DNA of 64,000 bases from Chloroflexia bacterium SDU3-3 (GTDB lineage: Bacteria > Chloroflexota > Chloroflexia > Chloroflexales > Roseiflexaceae). The stretch covers positions 112,302 through 176,301 of the forward strand of contig WBOU01000015.1 in the NCBI GenBank assembly GCA_009268125.1, read 5' to 3'. A program made the translations under genes and the position numbers. Shown in pieces: positions 44,543 through 55,659 of this stretch (positions are counted from its first letter, which is position 1; each line of letters begins with the position of its first letter). A model generated the notes under the pieces. That model saw only the letters and a program-made list of their open reading frames with translations. It was not told the origin of the DNA and made no database searches.

Positions 44543-45382
44543 ATGAGCGTGCAGATCGTGCAGACCCCTAGCGGGCCGATGGAGTACGAGGTGGATGGCA
44601 GCGGTCCGGCGGTGCTGGTGCTGAAGGGCGGGCACTGCACCCGGGCAACTAGGCTCGGCCACGAGCGGCTGGCCTCCGCCGGGTTCACGGTGGTCATGCC
44701 CTCGCGGCCTGGGTACGATGCCACGCCCGCCTCGGTGGGGCGCACCGCCCAGGCCGCCGCCGACGCGCTTGCGGGGCTGCTGGGGCAGCTTGGAATCGCT
44801 ACCACGGCGGTGATCGGCATCTCGGCGGCGGGGCCGACCGCGCTAGCGCTGGCGCTGCGCCACCCCCAGCTGGTCTCGCACGTGGTGCTGGAGTCGGCGG
44901 TGAGCCTGCCGTGGGATGCGGCGACGCAGCGGATGGCGGCCATACCCTTTGGTCGGCTAGAGCGGCTCACGTGGGGGCTGCTGCATGCGGGGCTGCGCCG
45001 CTGGCCGCTGCCGGTGATGCGTATGATGCTGGGCGGGCTGACAACGCTGGATGCGGGGGATGTGCTGGCCCGCATGGGGCCGGAAGAGCGGGCCTTTGTG
45101 CACGGCATGATTGCCAGCATGCGCTCGGGGCGGGGCTTCATGTGCGATGTGCGGCATCGGGTGGATGGCCTGGGGGGGCTGGTGTGCCCAGTGCTGGCCA
45201 TGTATACCCCGCACGATGGGAGCGTGCCGCCCGCCCACGCGCAGCGGGTGGCACGCGAGGCCCCGCGCGCCACGCTCTACGAGGTGCAGGCCGACACCCA
45301 CCTGATCTGGGCGGGGCCGCAGAGCCAGGCGGTGTGGGCGCGGCGGCTGGCGTTCTTGCGCGGGGAGGCATGGCCGGGGTGA
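44543..45382 (+). CDS. Alpha/beta hydrolase
   Basis: This 279-residue protein has the alpha/beta hydrolase fold: an oxyanion-region KGGHCTR, nucleophile elbow GISAAG (Ser near residue 93), acid Asp in YTPHDGSVP and catalytic His in ADTHLIW. No signal peptide is present. The substrate is unknown; the cap region (residues 120-200) is hydrophobic, as in esterases and C-C hydrolases. The ATG at 44543 is preferred over 44525 because of the upstream GGGA. Its TGA overlaps the ATG of a small downstream frame. Confidence 0.85.
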   Translation: MSVQIVQTPSGPMEYEVDGSGPAVLVLKGGHCTRATRLGHERLASAGFTVVMPSRPGYDATPASVGRTAQAAADALAGLLGQLGIATTAVIGISAAGPTALALALRHPQLVSHVVLESAVSLPWDAATQRMAAIPFGRLERLTWGLLHAGLRRWPLPVMRMMLGGLTTLDAGDVLARMGPEERAFVHGMIASMRSGRGFMCDVRHRVDGLGGLVCPVLAMYTPHDGSVPPAHAQRVAREAPRATLYEVQADTHLIWAGPQSQAVWARRLAFLRGEAWPG

Positions 45383-45645
45383 TGGAGGGCTGCGCATACC
45401 TTGGGAGGAGAATCCCGAAATGGTTGAAAATCGCCGAGGGGCGGCTGAAGGCAGGTTTGTACGAGTTAGACAAGCGTACGGGCGGGCCAGTTATCGAATG
45501 CATACAGTGCTTTGCGGCGGAAAGCACCCTGGCCGTTTGGGTGAAGCCTGCGCGGCGCGGTGGGCGCTTGCCTAGCGGCTGGCTGGGGCTTTTTCGCATC
45601 GTAAACCGGTTTTATGAGGATCACGTGAGAGAGGACGATTTTTAA
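45382..45645 (+). CDS. Possible small protein coupled to the hydrolase gene
   Basis: This 87-codon frame starts at an ATG that overlaps the hydrolase stop as TGATG, which suggests translational coupling. The predicted protein is basic in its centre and acidic at the end (FRIVNRFYEDHVREDDF), with two Cys in VIECIQCFAAE. I do not recognise a family. It could be a chance frame. Confidence 0.35.
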   Translation: MEGCAYLGRRIPKWLKIAEGRLKAGLYELDKRTGGPVIECIQCFAAESTLAVWVKPARRGGRLPSGWLGLFRIVNRFYEDHVREDDF

Positions 45646-45723
45646 TCGGGAAGACCGTTTTACTCAACTGTTAGGCAAATGTGCTGAAATTACTCTTTTT
45701 AAAGGGGAGAAATAAAACGGATA

Positions 45724-45752
45724 TTGACAAAAGCCAAACGCTTAACTATAAT
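45724..45752 (+). promoter_or_regulatory. Consensus sigma-70 promoter of the subtilase gene
   Basis: TTGACA (45724-45729), exactly 17 bases, and TATAAT (45747-45752) match the consensus at all positions. The leader to the ATG is about 180 bases. Confidence 0.85.
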
Positions 45753-45824
45753 GGCGCTGTCTCACTCGTCGGTACTGAATATTCATAGCTTCACCCTCGG
45801 CTGGTGCCCGGCTGCACCACACGG

Positions 45825-45844
45825 GCTGTATCGATTGATACAGC
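45825..45844 (+). promoter_or_regulatory. 20-bp palindrome in the subtilase leader
   Basis: GCTGTATC (45825-45832) and GATACAGC (45837-45844) form a perfect inverted repeat around GATT, about 67 bases into the transcript. It can be a hairpin in the leader or a repressor site. Confidence 0.6.
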
Positions 45845-45939
45845 GGGTTCTTTATGCCTAGCGGACGGCATGCTGCAAACCGAGGTCTGTTCGCGCCGTT
45901 GGTACGGTGTTGTGTTCTAACATGAGGAGAGTCATTTCC

Positions 45940-47100
45940 ATGAAGCGTCCACTTCAGCTGTTCGCTGCGATCGCGCTGGTCGCCTTCCAGATGGGTTTTG
46001 GCACCTCGGCGGAGGCAGCCTCGACGCTTGTTCCGGTGGCGAAGGCCGCCGAGGGCAAGGCCGTCGCAGGCCGCTACATCATCACCCTGAAGGCGGGCCA
46101 GAAGCCTGCGAACGTGGTTCGCAACCGCGGTCTGACCACGCGCTATGTGTTTGACAAGGCCGTCAACGGCTTTGTGGCCGACCTGAGCGCCGAACAGCTT
46201 AGCCGCCTGCAGCGCTTTAGCGAAGTCCTCGCGATCGAGGAAGACCAGGTTGTCACGCTCGACACCACACAGACAATCGGCAGCAGCGACTCGTGGGGTC
46301 TGGATCGGATCGACCAGAAGAACCTGCCGCTGTCGGGCAGCTACACCTACAACGCCACGGGCGCTGGCGTGAACGCCTACGTGATCGACACCGGCATCTA
46401 CATCTCGCACGCCGAGTTCGAGGGCCGCGCCTCGGTGGCCTACGACGCGCTGGGCGGCAATGGCATCGACTGCCAGGGCCACGGCACCCACGTGGCGGGC
46501 ACGATCGGCAGCAAGACCTACGGCGTGGCCAAGAAGGTCAGCCTGTACGCCGTGCGCGTGCTGAACTGCAGCGGCTCGGGCACCAACTCGGGCGTGATCG
46601 CGGGCATCAACTGGGTGGCCAAGAACCACAAGCCCAACGCGGTGGCCAACATGTCGCTGGGCGGCGCGTACTCGTCGGCGGTGAACAGCGCGATCGCGAC
46701 GCTGACTGGCTCGGGCGTGTTCGTGGCGGTGGCCGCGGGCAACGAGACCACGCTGGCCTGCAACAAGTCGCCGGCCAGCGCGCCCAGCGCCTTCACCGTG
46801 GCCGCGTCGGACAAGACCGACAAGATCGCATCGTTCAGCAACTACGGCAGCTGCGTCGACGCCTACGCCCCTGGCGTGAACATCAAGTCGACATGGCTGA
46901 GCGGCGGCACCAACACCATCAGCGGCACCTCGATGGCCTCGCCGCACGTGGCTGGCCTGGGCGCCCTGTACAAGGCCACCTACGGCGACGCCTCGGCTGC
47001 GACGGTCTCAAGCTGGATCATCAGCAACTCGACCACGGGCGTGATCATCAACAACCCCAGCGGCACGCCCAACCGGCTGATCTACACCGCCGGCCTGTAA
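45940..47100 (+). CDS. Secreted subtilisin-like serine protease, proteinase K group (S8)
   Basis: This 386-residue preproprotein has a signal peptide ending near SAEA (residue 26) and an I9 inhibitor propeptide (about 40-105, with [10 protein letters not shown] and the AIEEDQ end). The catalytic domain has Asp150 in VIDTGI, His181 in GHGTHVAGT and Ser331 in GTSMASPH. Extra Cys residues match the disulfides of the proteinase K group. It is exported and digests proteins outside the cell. ATG 45940 follows GAGGAGA. It is driven by a perfect consensus promoter and followed by a strong terminator, so it is likely well expressed. Confidence 0.95.
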   Translation: MKRPLQLFAAIALVAFQMGFGTSAEAASTLVPVAKAAEGKAVAGRYIITLKAGQKPANVVRNRGLTTRYVFDKAVNGFVADLSAEQLSRLQRFSEVLAIEEDQVVTLDTTQTIGSSDSWGLDRIDQKNLPLSGSYTYNATGAGVNAYVIDTGIYISHAEFEGRASVAYDALGGNGIDCQGHGTHVAGTIGSKTYGVAKKVSLYAVRVLNCSGSGTNSGVIAGINWVAKNHKPNAVANMSLGGAYSSAVNSAIATLTGSGVFVAVAAGNETTLACNKSPASAPSAFTVAASDKTDKIASFSNYGSCVDAYAPGVNIKSTWLSGGTNTISGTSMASPHVAGLGALYKATYGDASAATVSSWIISNSTTGVIINNPSGTPNRLIYTAGL

Positions 47101-47127
47101 GCTCAGCACACCGATAGGTGAGACAGG

Positions 47128-47163
47128 ATACGCCCGCAGCACATTGCTGCGGGCGTATTTATT
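47128..47163 (+). terminator. Rho-independent terminator of the subtilase gene
   Basis: CGCCCGCAGCA (47131-47141) pairs with 47145-47155 around CAT; ATA/TAT extends the stem to 14 bp. TTTATTG follows. Confidence 0.88.
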
Positions 47164-47328
47164 GTTGGGTGATAGATTGAAATGATAGAATGTATGGTCT
47201 AATAAGAGAATATGCCGTTTTTATCTGCTGAGAGAGCCTATTTTGACAGAAGCTCTGTGATTTTCAAATATGTGAATCACAAAGCGAGCAACTGGGCTTC
47301 GCACCCTCACATGGCTGCTGAAAAGCGG

Positions 47329-48354
47329 CTAGTGCGTCACATCAGTGCGCAGCCTGCGGGCCGAGGCGCGGATGGTCAGCTCGGTGTGGAACTGGGGCAG
47401 CGCCGCATCCTCGCCCTCGATGCGGCGGATGAGCGTGTGCGCCGCCGCCCTGCCGATCTCGGTGATCGGCACGCGCACGGTGGTGAGCGGGGGCAGCGTG
47501 TAGGCCGAGTGCAGCTGGTCGTCGAAGCCCACCACCGAGATGTCGTCGGGGATGTGGAAGCCGTGGGTGAAGAGCGTGAGCATCGCGCCGTAGGCCATCT
47601 GGTCGTTGGATGCGAACAGGGCGGTGAAGTGCGCCCCGCGCCCCAGCAGCTGCTCGACGGCGCTGCGGCCAGAGTCCTCGGTGAACTGGCCCTCGACGAT
47701 TAGCTCGGGGTCGAGCGGGATGCTGGACTCCTCAAGGGCGCGGCGGTAGCCCTGGACGCGCTCGATGGCGTCGCCGTGGGTGGGCGTGCCGGTGATGTGG
47801 GCGATGCGGGTGTGGCCAAGGCCGATCAGGTAGCGGGTGGCGCGGTAGGCCCCCTCGTGGTTGTCCACCGTGAGGCAGCTGGACTCGAAGCCCGGCACCT
47901 GCCGCCCCACCACGATCACGGGCAGCTGCTCGACGATCGGCTGCAGCTGGCTCTGGCCGATCCGCCCGCCCAGGATGATCAGGCCATCCACCCGGCGCGA
48001 GAGCAGCAGGTCGAGCGCGTGCTGCTCGTCGCTGCTGCTGTTCTCGCGCCAGTGGGTGCTGGCGAACATGGGGCGGTAGGCGTGCTGCTCTAGCGCCTCC
48101 TCGCAGCCCCAGAGCATCAGGCCGAAGAAGGAGCTAGTGATGTTCTGCACCAGCACGCCCACCGTCATCGAGCGCCCGCGCGCGAGGCCCTGCGCCACGG
48201 CGCTGGGGCGATACTGCAGCCGCTCGATCACGGCAAGCACCAGGGCGCGCTTGCTGGCCGAGACGCGGGTGCTGCCGTTGAGCACCCGCGAGACAGTGCT
48301 CACCGAGACACCGGCCTGCTGGGCGATGTCCTCGATGGTGGTTGGTTTGTCCAT
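47329..48354 (-). CDS. LacI/GalR family transcriptional repressor
   Basis: This 341-residue protein has an N-terminal helix-turn-helix (TIEDIAQQAGVSVSTVSRVLNG, residues 6-27) with hinge YRPSAVAQGLA. A periplasmic-binding-protein-like sugar-sensing core follows (VGVLVQNITSSFFGLML, RVDGLIILGG, LGHTRIAHITG, VVGFDDQLHSAY). LacI regulators repress sugar-use genes until a sugar or its phosphate binds. The start at 48354 (MDKPTT) gives the standard N terminus. No sugar operon is adjacent; the amylase promoter at 15.0 kb carries a LacI-type operator and is one candidate target. Confidence 0.92.
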   Translation of the reverse strand: MDKPTTIEDIAQQAGVSVSTVSRVLNGSTRVSASKRALVLAVIERLQYRPSAVAQGLARGRSMTVGVLVQNITSSFFGLMLWGCEEALEQHAYRPMFASTHWRENSSSDEQHALDLLLSRRVDGLIILGGRIGQSQLQPIVEQLPVIVVGRQVPGFESSCLTVDNHEGAYRATRYLIGLGHTRIAHITGTPTHGDAIERVQGYRRALEESSIPLDPELIVEGQFTEDSGRSAVEQLLGRGAHFTALFASNDQMAYGAMLTLFTHGFHIPDDISVVGFDDQLHSAYTLPPLTTVRVPITEIGRAAAHTLIRRIEGEDAALPQFHTELTIRASARRLRTDVTH

Positions 48355-48600
48355 AGTCTCACACTTCTTCTGCTCGGCCAGGGGCGCTGCGCCGCGCGCC
48401 TGAGCTGGGCGGTCGCGGTATGGCGCAGGTGGCTGCGGTATGCGTGGCCTCATTATCGCGCAAGTGGGGATGGCGTCAAGCGCTAGCATGGCTACGCAGG
48501 GTTGCTGTGCGGTGGCGGGCATGGCCGTGCGGATGGTAGCGATACCAGGGCGCGTCGCTGGGTGGCTTCATCGAGGATGGTGATAGGTGGTCGTTTGGTA

Positions 48601-49003
48601 GGTGGATGCCCTGCGCGGGCGGTGGTGAGGGGGCGTTGCCGCTCATATGGTATTAGGTTTTCGATGTGTTTCCCATCACCGATGGCGGTGGTGCCTGTTT
48701 GGTGGGTGGATGCCCTGCGCGGGCGGTGGTGAGGGGGCGTTGCCGCTCACATGGTATTACGTTTTCGATGTGTTTCCCATCACCGATGGCGGTAGTGCCT
48801 GTTTGGTGGGTGGATGCCCTGCGCGGGCGGCGCCTAGGGGCTAGCCCCTAGGAACCCCACCAGGGGGCATCGCCCTCACATGGTGTCATTTTCCCGTCGG
48901 CGCTGGGCTTTGTTCCATGAGCGATGGCATTGGTCAATGGTTGGTGGGTGGATGCCCTGCGCGGGCGGCGCCTAGGGGCTAGCCCCTAGGAACCCCACCA
49001 GGG
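48601..49003 (+). repeat. 104-bp tandem units with perfect 20-bp palindromes
   Basis: GGTGGATGCCCTGCGCGGGC begins at 48601, 48705, 48809 and 48947 (steps of 104, 104 and 138 bp). Units 1 and 2 share TTTCGATGTGTTTCCCATC. Units 3 and 4 carry instead the palindrome CCTAGGGGCTAGCCCCTAGG at 48833-48852 and 48971-48990. Confidence 0.9.
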
Positions 49004-49331
49004 GGCATCGCCCCCTTGGAATCCCCAATTTGTAGCATTCCTATGCCGAAATCGGGCAGCTGGTGTTCGTGCATATGGCCAGTTGGCCTGAGCGGCACCT
49101 TCGCCGCATGGGCCGGGTGGGTGAGATCGAGAATCTTACATGCGGTGCATGGCCTGGCACGCAAGATAGTGTGCTTTGTTGTTTTCTAATGCCCCGCGCA
49201 GAAACATGGCACCACGTGAGGGGCATCGCCCCCTTGGAATCCCCAATGTTGAGCATTCCTCTGCCGTTTCCTGGCAACTAGCGTTCGTGCATAGGGCCAT
49301 CAAAACACCGGCGGCACCTTCGCCGCATGGG
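49003..49331 (+). repeat. Two copies of a 115-bp block ending in GCACCTTCGCCGCATGGG
   Basis: Copy 1 (49003-49112) and copy 2 (49216-49331) share GGCATCGCCCCCTTGGAATC, AGCATTCCT, GTTCGTGCATA and GCACCTTCGCCGCATGGG. The last block also occurs inverted at 52332-52349 and, changed at one base, near 12.78 kb. Confidence 0.8.
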
Positions 49332-49360
49332 CTGCAAGGTTGCGGTGCGATAGACAGAGG

Positions 49361-49393
49361 CGGGCCTGGGTGGGTATACCCCACCCAGGCCCG
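49361..49393 (-). terminator. Terminator-like hairpin after the discoidin/beta-helix gene
   Basis: A 14-bp perfect stem (49361-49374 with 49380-49393, CGGGCCTGGGTGGG) with a five-base loop lies 25 bp past the stop codon. Confidence 0.75.
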
Positions 49394-49418
49394 TGCGGCT
49401 GCGGCGTGTGGGCCGCGC

Positions 49419-52145
<2,727 letters not shown>

Positions 52146-52556
52146 GGTTTCTCCTTTGAACGGTGGTTCGTCCGGTCGTGCTACCGCGATGTATTGCACC
52201 ATATTTTGCGCTGGGCGACTAGCGCTCTGCGGCTACAAAAGCGCCTACAAAAGCGGCTACCTGCCGGGCGGGGAGAAAGATGCCAAGGAATGCGAAGGCG
52301 CGAAGGGAATAGGAGTCTCCATCCCACCTGGCCCATGCGGCGAAGGTGCATAGTGGGTGCTTCTGGCCATAATCGAGACCGTAGCGATGAGGCGGCTGCG
52401 CACGAGGCGGCGCGATTTTTTCTGCATGTTTTGTCGAGCGCTCAGCTGGCTTCGTCGAGCGCTCAGCTGGCTTCGTCGAGCGCTCAGCTTCCCCATTTCC
52501 CCGCCCCCGCTCGTTTATGCTGGTGAACGCATTCTAACAAGCACCGGAGCATCATC
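52146..52556. other. Divergent spacer with 21-bp repeat before the metacaspase gene
   Basis: No gene is supported in this 411-bp stretch. It has an inverted copy of the GCACCTTCGCCGCATGGG block (52332-52349) and a 21-bp tandem repeat (52433-52491) about 65 bp ahead of the metacaspase start. Confidence 0.6.
52433..52491 (+). repeat. 21-bp tandem repeat, 2.8 units
   Basis: GTCGAGCGCTCAGCTGGCTTC starts at 52433 and 52454, and a third unit at 52475 changes after GTCGAGCGCTCAGCTT. Each unit holds the palindromes GAGCGCTC and CAGCTG. Confidence 0.9.
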
Positions 52557-53609
52557 GTGACAAGCAGCAGCACGCGGGGCTGGAATCCCGCACAGACCTG
52601 GGTCTTTGTGGTCGGGACGCTGGAGTGGAAGCACGCGGATATGTTCGACCCCTTCCCCCAGGAGAACCGGCGCGATGCTGCTCTGGTGGAGTGTCTGCGC
52701 GAGATCGGGGTGCCGCAGGGGCAGCTGATCTACATCCAGGATCGGCAGGCCAGCCTAGAGCGCATCCAGCAGGAGCTGGATCGCCACCTGGCCGCCGCCG
52801 GGAAAGACTCGCTGTTTCTGCTGTACTACTGCGGGCACGGCTACAAGGATGATGACGGCGCGGCCTACTTTGCCAGCTACGACGCTGACTGCGATGCGAT
52901 CTACGGCTGGCCCATGGAAGATGTGCCCGCCCGGATCGAGGCGCACTTCCAGGGCGCGCAGGCTATGATCATGCTCGACTGCTGCTACTCCGGCGCGATG
53001 GCCGATCTGCTGCCGCAGAAGTCGCGCATCGGCTACGCCTGCCTGGCCTCCTCGCTCTCCAGCGAGACCTCGACGGGCAACTGGACCTACACCGAGGCGC
53101 TGCTGCAAGGGCTGAAGGGCGACGCCTTTGTGGATGCCGACGGCAGCGGCACGATCACCCTGGCCGAGCTGGCCGAGCAGATCGCCGCCGCGCTGGCCTT
53201 CGCCGAGGAGCAGATCTGCACTTTCGCCACCACCGGCGGCTTCGACCAGGGCCTGGTGATGGCCCCGGCCCGCCCGCGCAGCCACGCGCGCATCGGCAAC
53301 AATGTGGCGGCGCGCAGCGGGAAGGAGTGGTACCGCGCCCAGATCGTGGGCGTGGATGGCGACCGGCTGAAAGTGCACTTCTACGGCTATGAGGAGAGCG
53401 ACGACGAGTGGGTGGATGCCGATGCGGTGCGCGAGATCGCCCGCCCCAGCTACCCGGTGGGCACGGCGGTGCAGGCCAAGTGGAAGAAGAAGTGGTACCT
53501 GGCCACCGTGAAGCAGGTGCGCGAGGGCATCCACTACCTGCAGTACGATGGCTTTGGGCCGGAGTGGAACGAGTGGGTGGCGCTCGACCGCATCCAGCCG
53601 CTGGTGTAG
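52557..53609 (+). CDS. Metacaspase-like protease with EF-hand loop and two Tudor-like domains
   Basis: This 350-residue protein has a caspase-fold (C14) domain with the catalytic His94 in YYCGHGY and Cys143 in MLDCCYSG. An exact 12-residue EF-hand loop, DADGSGTITLAE, lies at 193-204 (Ca ligands Asp193, Asp195, Ser197, Thr199 backbone, Glu204). Two C-terminal beta-barrel modules at about 245-293 and 301-349 each end in an acidic-Trp-Val (DEWV, NEWV) strand typical of Tudor-knot/agenet/MBT-like domains. Metacaspases cut after Arg or Lys and need calcium, which fits the EF-hand. No signal peptide is visible. GTG 52557 follows CGGAG. A terminator follows. Partners and targets are unknown. Confidence 0.88.
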   Translation: MTSSSTRGWNPAQTWVFVVGTLEWKHADMFDPFPQENRRDAALVECLREIGVPQGQLIYIQDRQASLERIQQELDRHLAAAGKDSLFLLYYCGHGYKDDDGAAYFASYDADCDAIYGWPMEDVPARIEAHFQGAQAMIMLDCCYSGAMADLLPQKSRIGYACLASSLSSETSTGNWTYTEALLQGLKGDAFVDADGSGTITLAELAEQIAAALAFAEEQICTFATTGGFDQGLVMAPARPRSHARIGNNVAARSGKEWYRAQIVGVDGDRLKVHFYGYEESDDEWVDADAVREIARPSYPVGTAVQAKWKKKWYLATVKQVREGIHYLQYDGFGPEWNEWVALDRIQPLV

Positions 53610-53625
53610 CTGCCGGATGCCGCCC

Positions 53626-53660
53626 AGCCCCTGCGTAAAACGCAGGGGCTGTTTTTATTT
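53626..53660 (+). terminator. Rho-independent terminator of the metacaspase gene
   Basis: AGCCCCTGCGT (53626-53636) pairs with 53640-53650 around AAA; GTTTTTATTT follows. Confidence 0.9.
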
Positions 53661-53668
53661 CCTCATGC

Positions 53669-54400
53669 CTAGCGCTTCTGGGTCGCCACCAGCAGGAACA
53701 GGGGCCGTTCGCACTCCTCGGGCGGCGCTCCGGCGGCGGCGATGATCTCCCTGGTCGGCATCCACTCCTCGACATGGGCGATGGCGAGGCCGCTCTCGAT
53801 CAGGCGGTTGATCGTGGTGGCCAGCGTGCGGTGCTGCTTGACCACGCCCTCGGCCAGCCAGTTGGTGACGCGCGGGCCCTCCGCGCCGTACTGGTTGAGC
53901 GGCCACGCTGCGCTGCCCTGCGCATCCCTCACCCAGTTGGGGTTGCGCGGGGCCATGTAGATCGGGTGCTCGGTGGTGAACACAAAGCGCCCGCCCGGCA
54001 CCAGGGCGCGCTGGATGCTGCCGAACAGCCGCGCCACATCCACGATGTAGTGCATGGCCAGCGAGCTGTAGACCAGATCGAACGAGGCCTCGGGCAGCTC
54101 CAGCGCCTCCAGGTCGGCCTGCTGGTAGGTGATGGCGGGGTCGTTGGTCTCGGCCTGCGCCCGCGCCAGCATGTTGTGCGAGAGGTCGACGCCCAGCACG
54201 CTGGCCGCGCCCTGCGCCCTGGCCCAGCGGCAGAACCACCCAAAGCCGCAGCCTAGGTCGGCCACGGCCATGCCGCGCACATCGGGCAGCATGGCCTGGA
54301 TGGTCGGCCACTCGGGCGCCCCGGCCAGGCCATGCACCGAGCGCTCAAGCTGGCTGTACCCTGCGAAGAAGGTCGGGTCATCGTAGATGTTCTGGGCCAT
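53669..54400 (-). CDS. SAM-dependent methyltransferase (class I)
   Basis: This 243-residue protein has the class I fold: motif I VADLGCGFGWFCRWA (about residues 46-60), GVDLSHNMLARA with the acidic end of strand 2, the QQADLEALELP acidic motif and DLVYSSLAMHYIVD as motif post-I/II. It resembles ubiquinone/menaquinone-like and small-molecule methyltransferases, but the substrate cannot be named. ATG 54400 follows AGGAG. It converges with the metacaspase gene. Confidence 0.9.
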   Translation of the reverse strand: MAQNIYDDPTFFAGYSQLERSVHGLAGAPEWPTIQAMLPDVRGMAVADLGCGFGWFCRWARAQGAASVLGVDLSHNMLARAQAETNDPAITYQQADLEALELPEASFDLVYSSLAMHYIVDVARLFGSIQRALVPGGRFVFTTEHPIYMAPRNPNWVRDAQGSAAWPLNQYGAEGPRVTNWLAEGVVKQHRTLATTINRLIESGLAIAHVEEWMPTREIIAAAGAPPEECERPLFLLVATQKR

Positions 54401-54735
54401 TGGTGGTTGCTCCTGTTCGCTCAAAAGAGCTCTGCGAATCCACATGTCGTACTGCTGGCTATCGAGCGGTATTTGGCATGTCGCCCGTGCGGCGGTCGCG
54501 CCGAGCGCCTGCGCCGTACCCCAACTCAGGCAAAGCCCTCGCCCTAATCATGTCCGCCTATTTGTGGTTGGGATGTGCAGGGCTAGTATAGCAGCACATG
54601 CGCAGGCGGGCGCGCTGGTGGCTGGGCGAGGGCTGTGCTACAATCGCCGGGGGCGACATCTTGCGCACGCTAACATGTGCTATTTGCCCCTATAGGGTGA
54701 ATGCTTATCCTGGAGATGTTGAATTGAGGTAATCA

Positions 54736-55137
54736 ATGCGCCATGTCACGCTATTAGATGCCGATAGTGTCTACAGGGAAGAGCTGCTAAGTATCTTAGA
54801 AGAAATCAATATCCACTATACAGTAGAGGAGCACTACGACCTTTCTACCGTATATGATAGATCGGATCTTGTTATTTTGGTTTGTAAGTATGAGCTAGCT
54901 CATATGTCATCTGTAATAGAAAGTGTAAATGAGAGATTTTTATGCGTTATATATGACATGCCCGCTAAAAGAGAACCGCGTTTGATGGGTGGTTTAAATA
55001 GTATTAAGTATATATATTTTTATATCATATATGAGGTTGATGATGAGATGCGCGATGATCTGAAGCTGATTATAAATGGGGCGATAGAGAGCTTTGACCG
55101 GCGTCTTGGAAAGAGACTTGAAGGCTTACATCTTTAG
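54736..55137 (+). CDS. Small AT-rich gene, likely immunity-type protein
   Basis: This 133-residue protein is encoded in DNA much richer in A and T than the neighbouring genes. It starts like a receiver or Rossmann-type fold (RHVTLLDADSVYREELLSILEE, then DLVILVCKYE) and ends with a helix (DEMRDDLKLIINGAIESFDRRLGKRLEGL). ATG 54736 follows TTGAGGT. A decayed paralogue lies directly downstream. The position at the left end of a toxin-immunity array and the foreign composition suggest an orphan immunity gene; no family was recognised. Confidence 0.7.
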   Translation: MRHVTLLDADSVYREELLSILEEINIHYTVEEHYDLSTVYDRSDLVILVCKYELAHMSSVIESVNERFLCVIYDMPAKREPRLMGGLNSIKYIYFYIIYEVDDEMRDDLKLIINGAIESFDRRLGKRLEGLHL

Positions 55138-55201
55138 TGAGTGTGTGCACTTCCTGCGCTGGATGGATGGTGGGTGTACTCACGTATGATAGGAGGATTT
55201 T

Positions 55202-55576
55202 ATGAAAAAGAAACTACTACTGAATAATATTGATAGATCGGATAATAATATGGTTGATGATATTCTTGTTATGGTTAGGAAGAATGGTTTTGAGTATATT
55301 CGGATAAGAAAATCTGATAAGAACTTGATAGCTTTTTCTGATTTGGTTATTTGGCTATAATCATTTGCGCATAAAGATGATTATAATAAAATTCGCGCCA
55401 TTTGCTATAAGTTGATATGTTTAAGCTATGGCTAATTTCCTCCAAAGAATGATAAGATTAATTCCAATTTTAGTAACTCAGCGATATTTTACCGTTTGCC
55501 AGACAAGTATGAGGATTAATTGGATGAGGAACTGCTAATCTTAATCAATGGTGTACTTTCGTGGAAGCATAGGTAG
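55202..55576 (+). pseudogene. Decayed paralogue of the preceding gene with three in-frame TAA codons
   Basis: An ATG at 55202 behind AGGAGG opens a frame that aligns along its whole length with the preceding gene (DRSDN..., DLVIWL against DLVILV; PPKNDK against PAKREP; DEELLILINGVLSWKHR against DDLKLIINGAIESFDRR). TAA codons interrupt it at 55358, about 55433 and about 55517; the final TAG is at 55574. There is no frameshift over 125 codons. The first stop would leave a 52-residue protein. Confidence 0.75.
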
Positions 55577-55659
55577 CGGTCTATGAAAAAGGCGTTTTTA
55601 TGATTGATATAGATTGGGATTTGATTTATTAGTTATATCTATGATAGTAAAAGGTTAAG

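Larger units (their letters stand above)
48355..49418. other. Repeat-rich spacer between LacI and discoidin/beta-helix genes
   Basis: This 1,064-bp stretch holds no credible gene. It contains 104-bp tandem units with 20-bp palindromes (48601-49003), two copies of a block of about 115 bp (49003-49112 and 49216-49331), and a terminator-like hairpin. Open frames here are repeats of the same text. Confidence 0.75.

Noticed and set aside
48647..48851. Small Cys/Trp-rich frames in the 104-bp tandem units
   Set aside because: The frames only repeat the tandem text and have no ribosome-binding site or conserved start.
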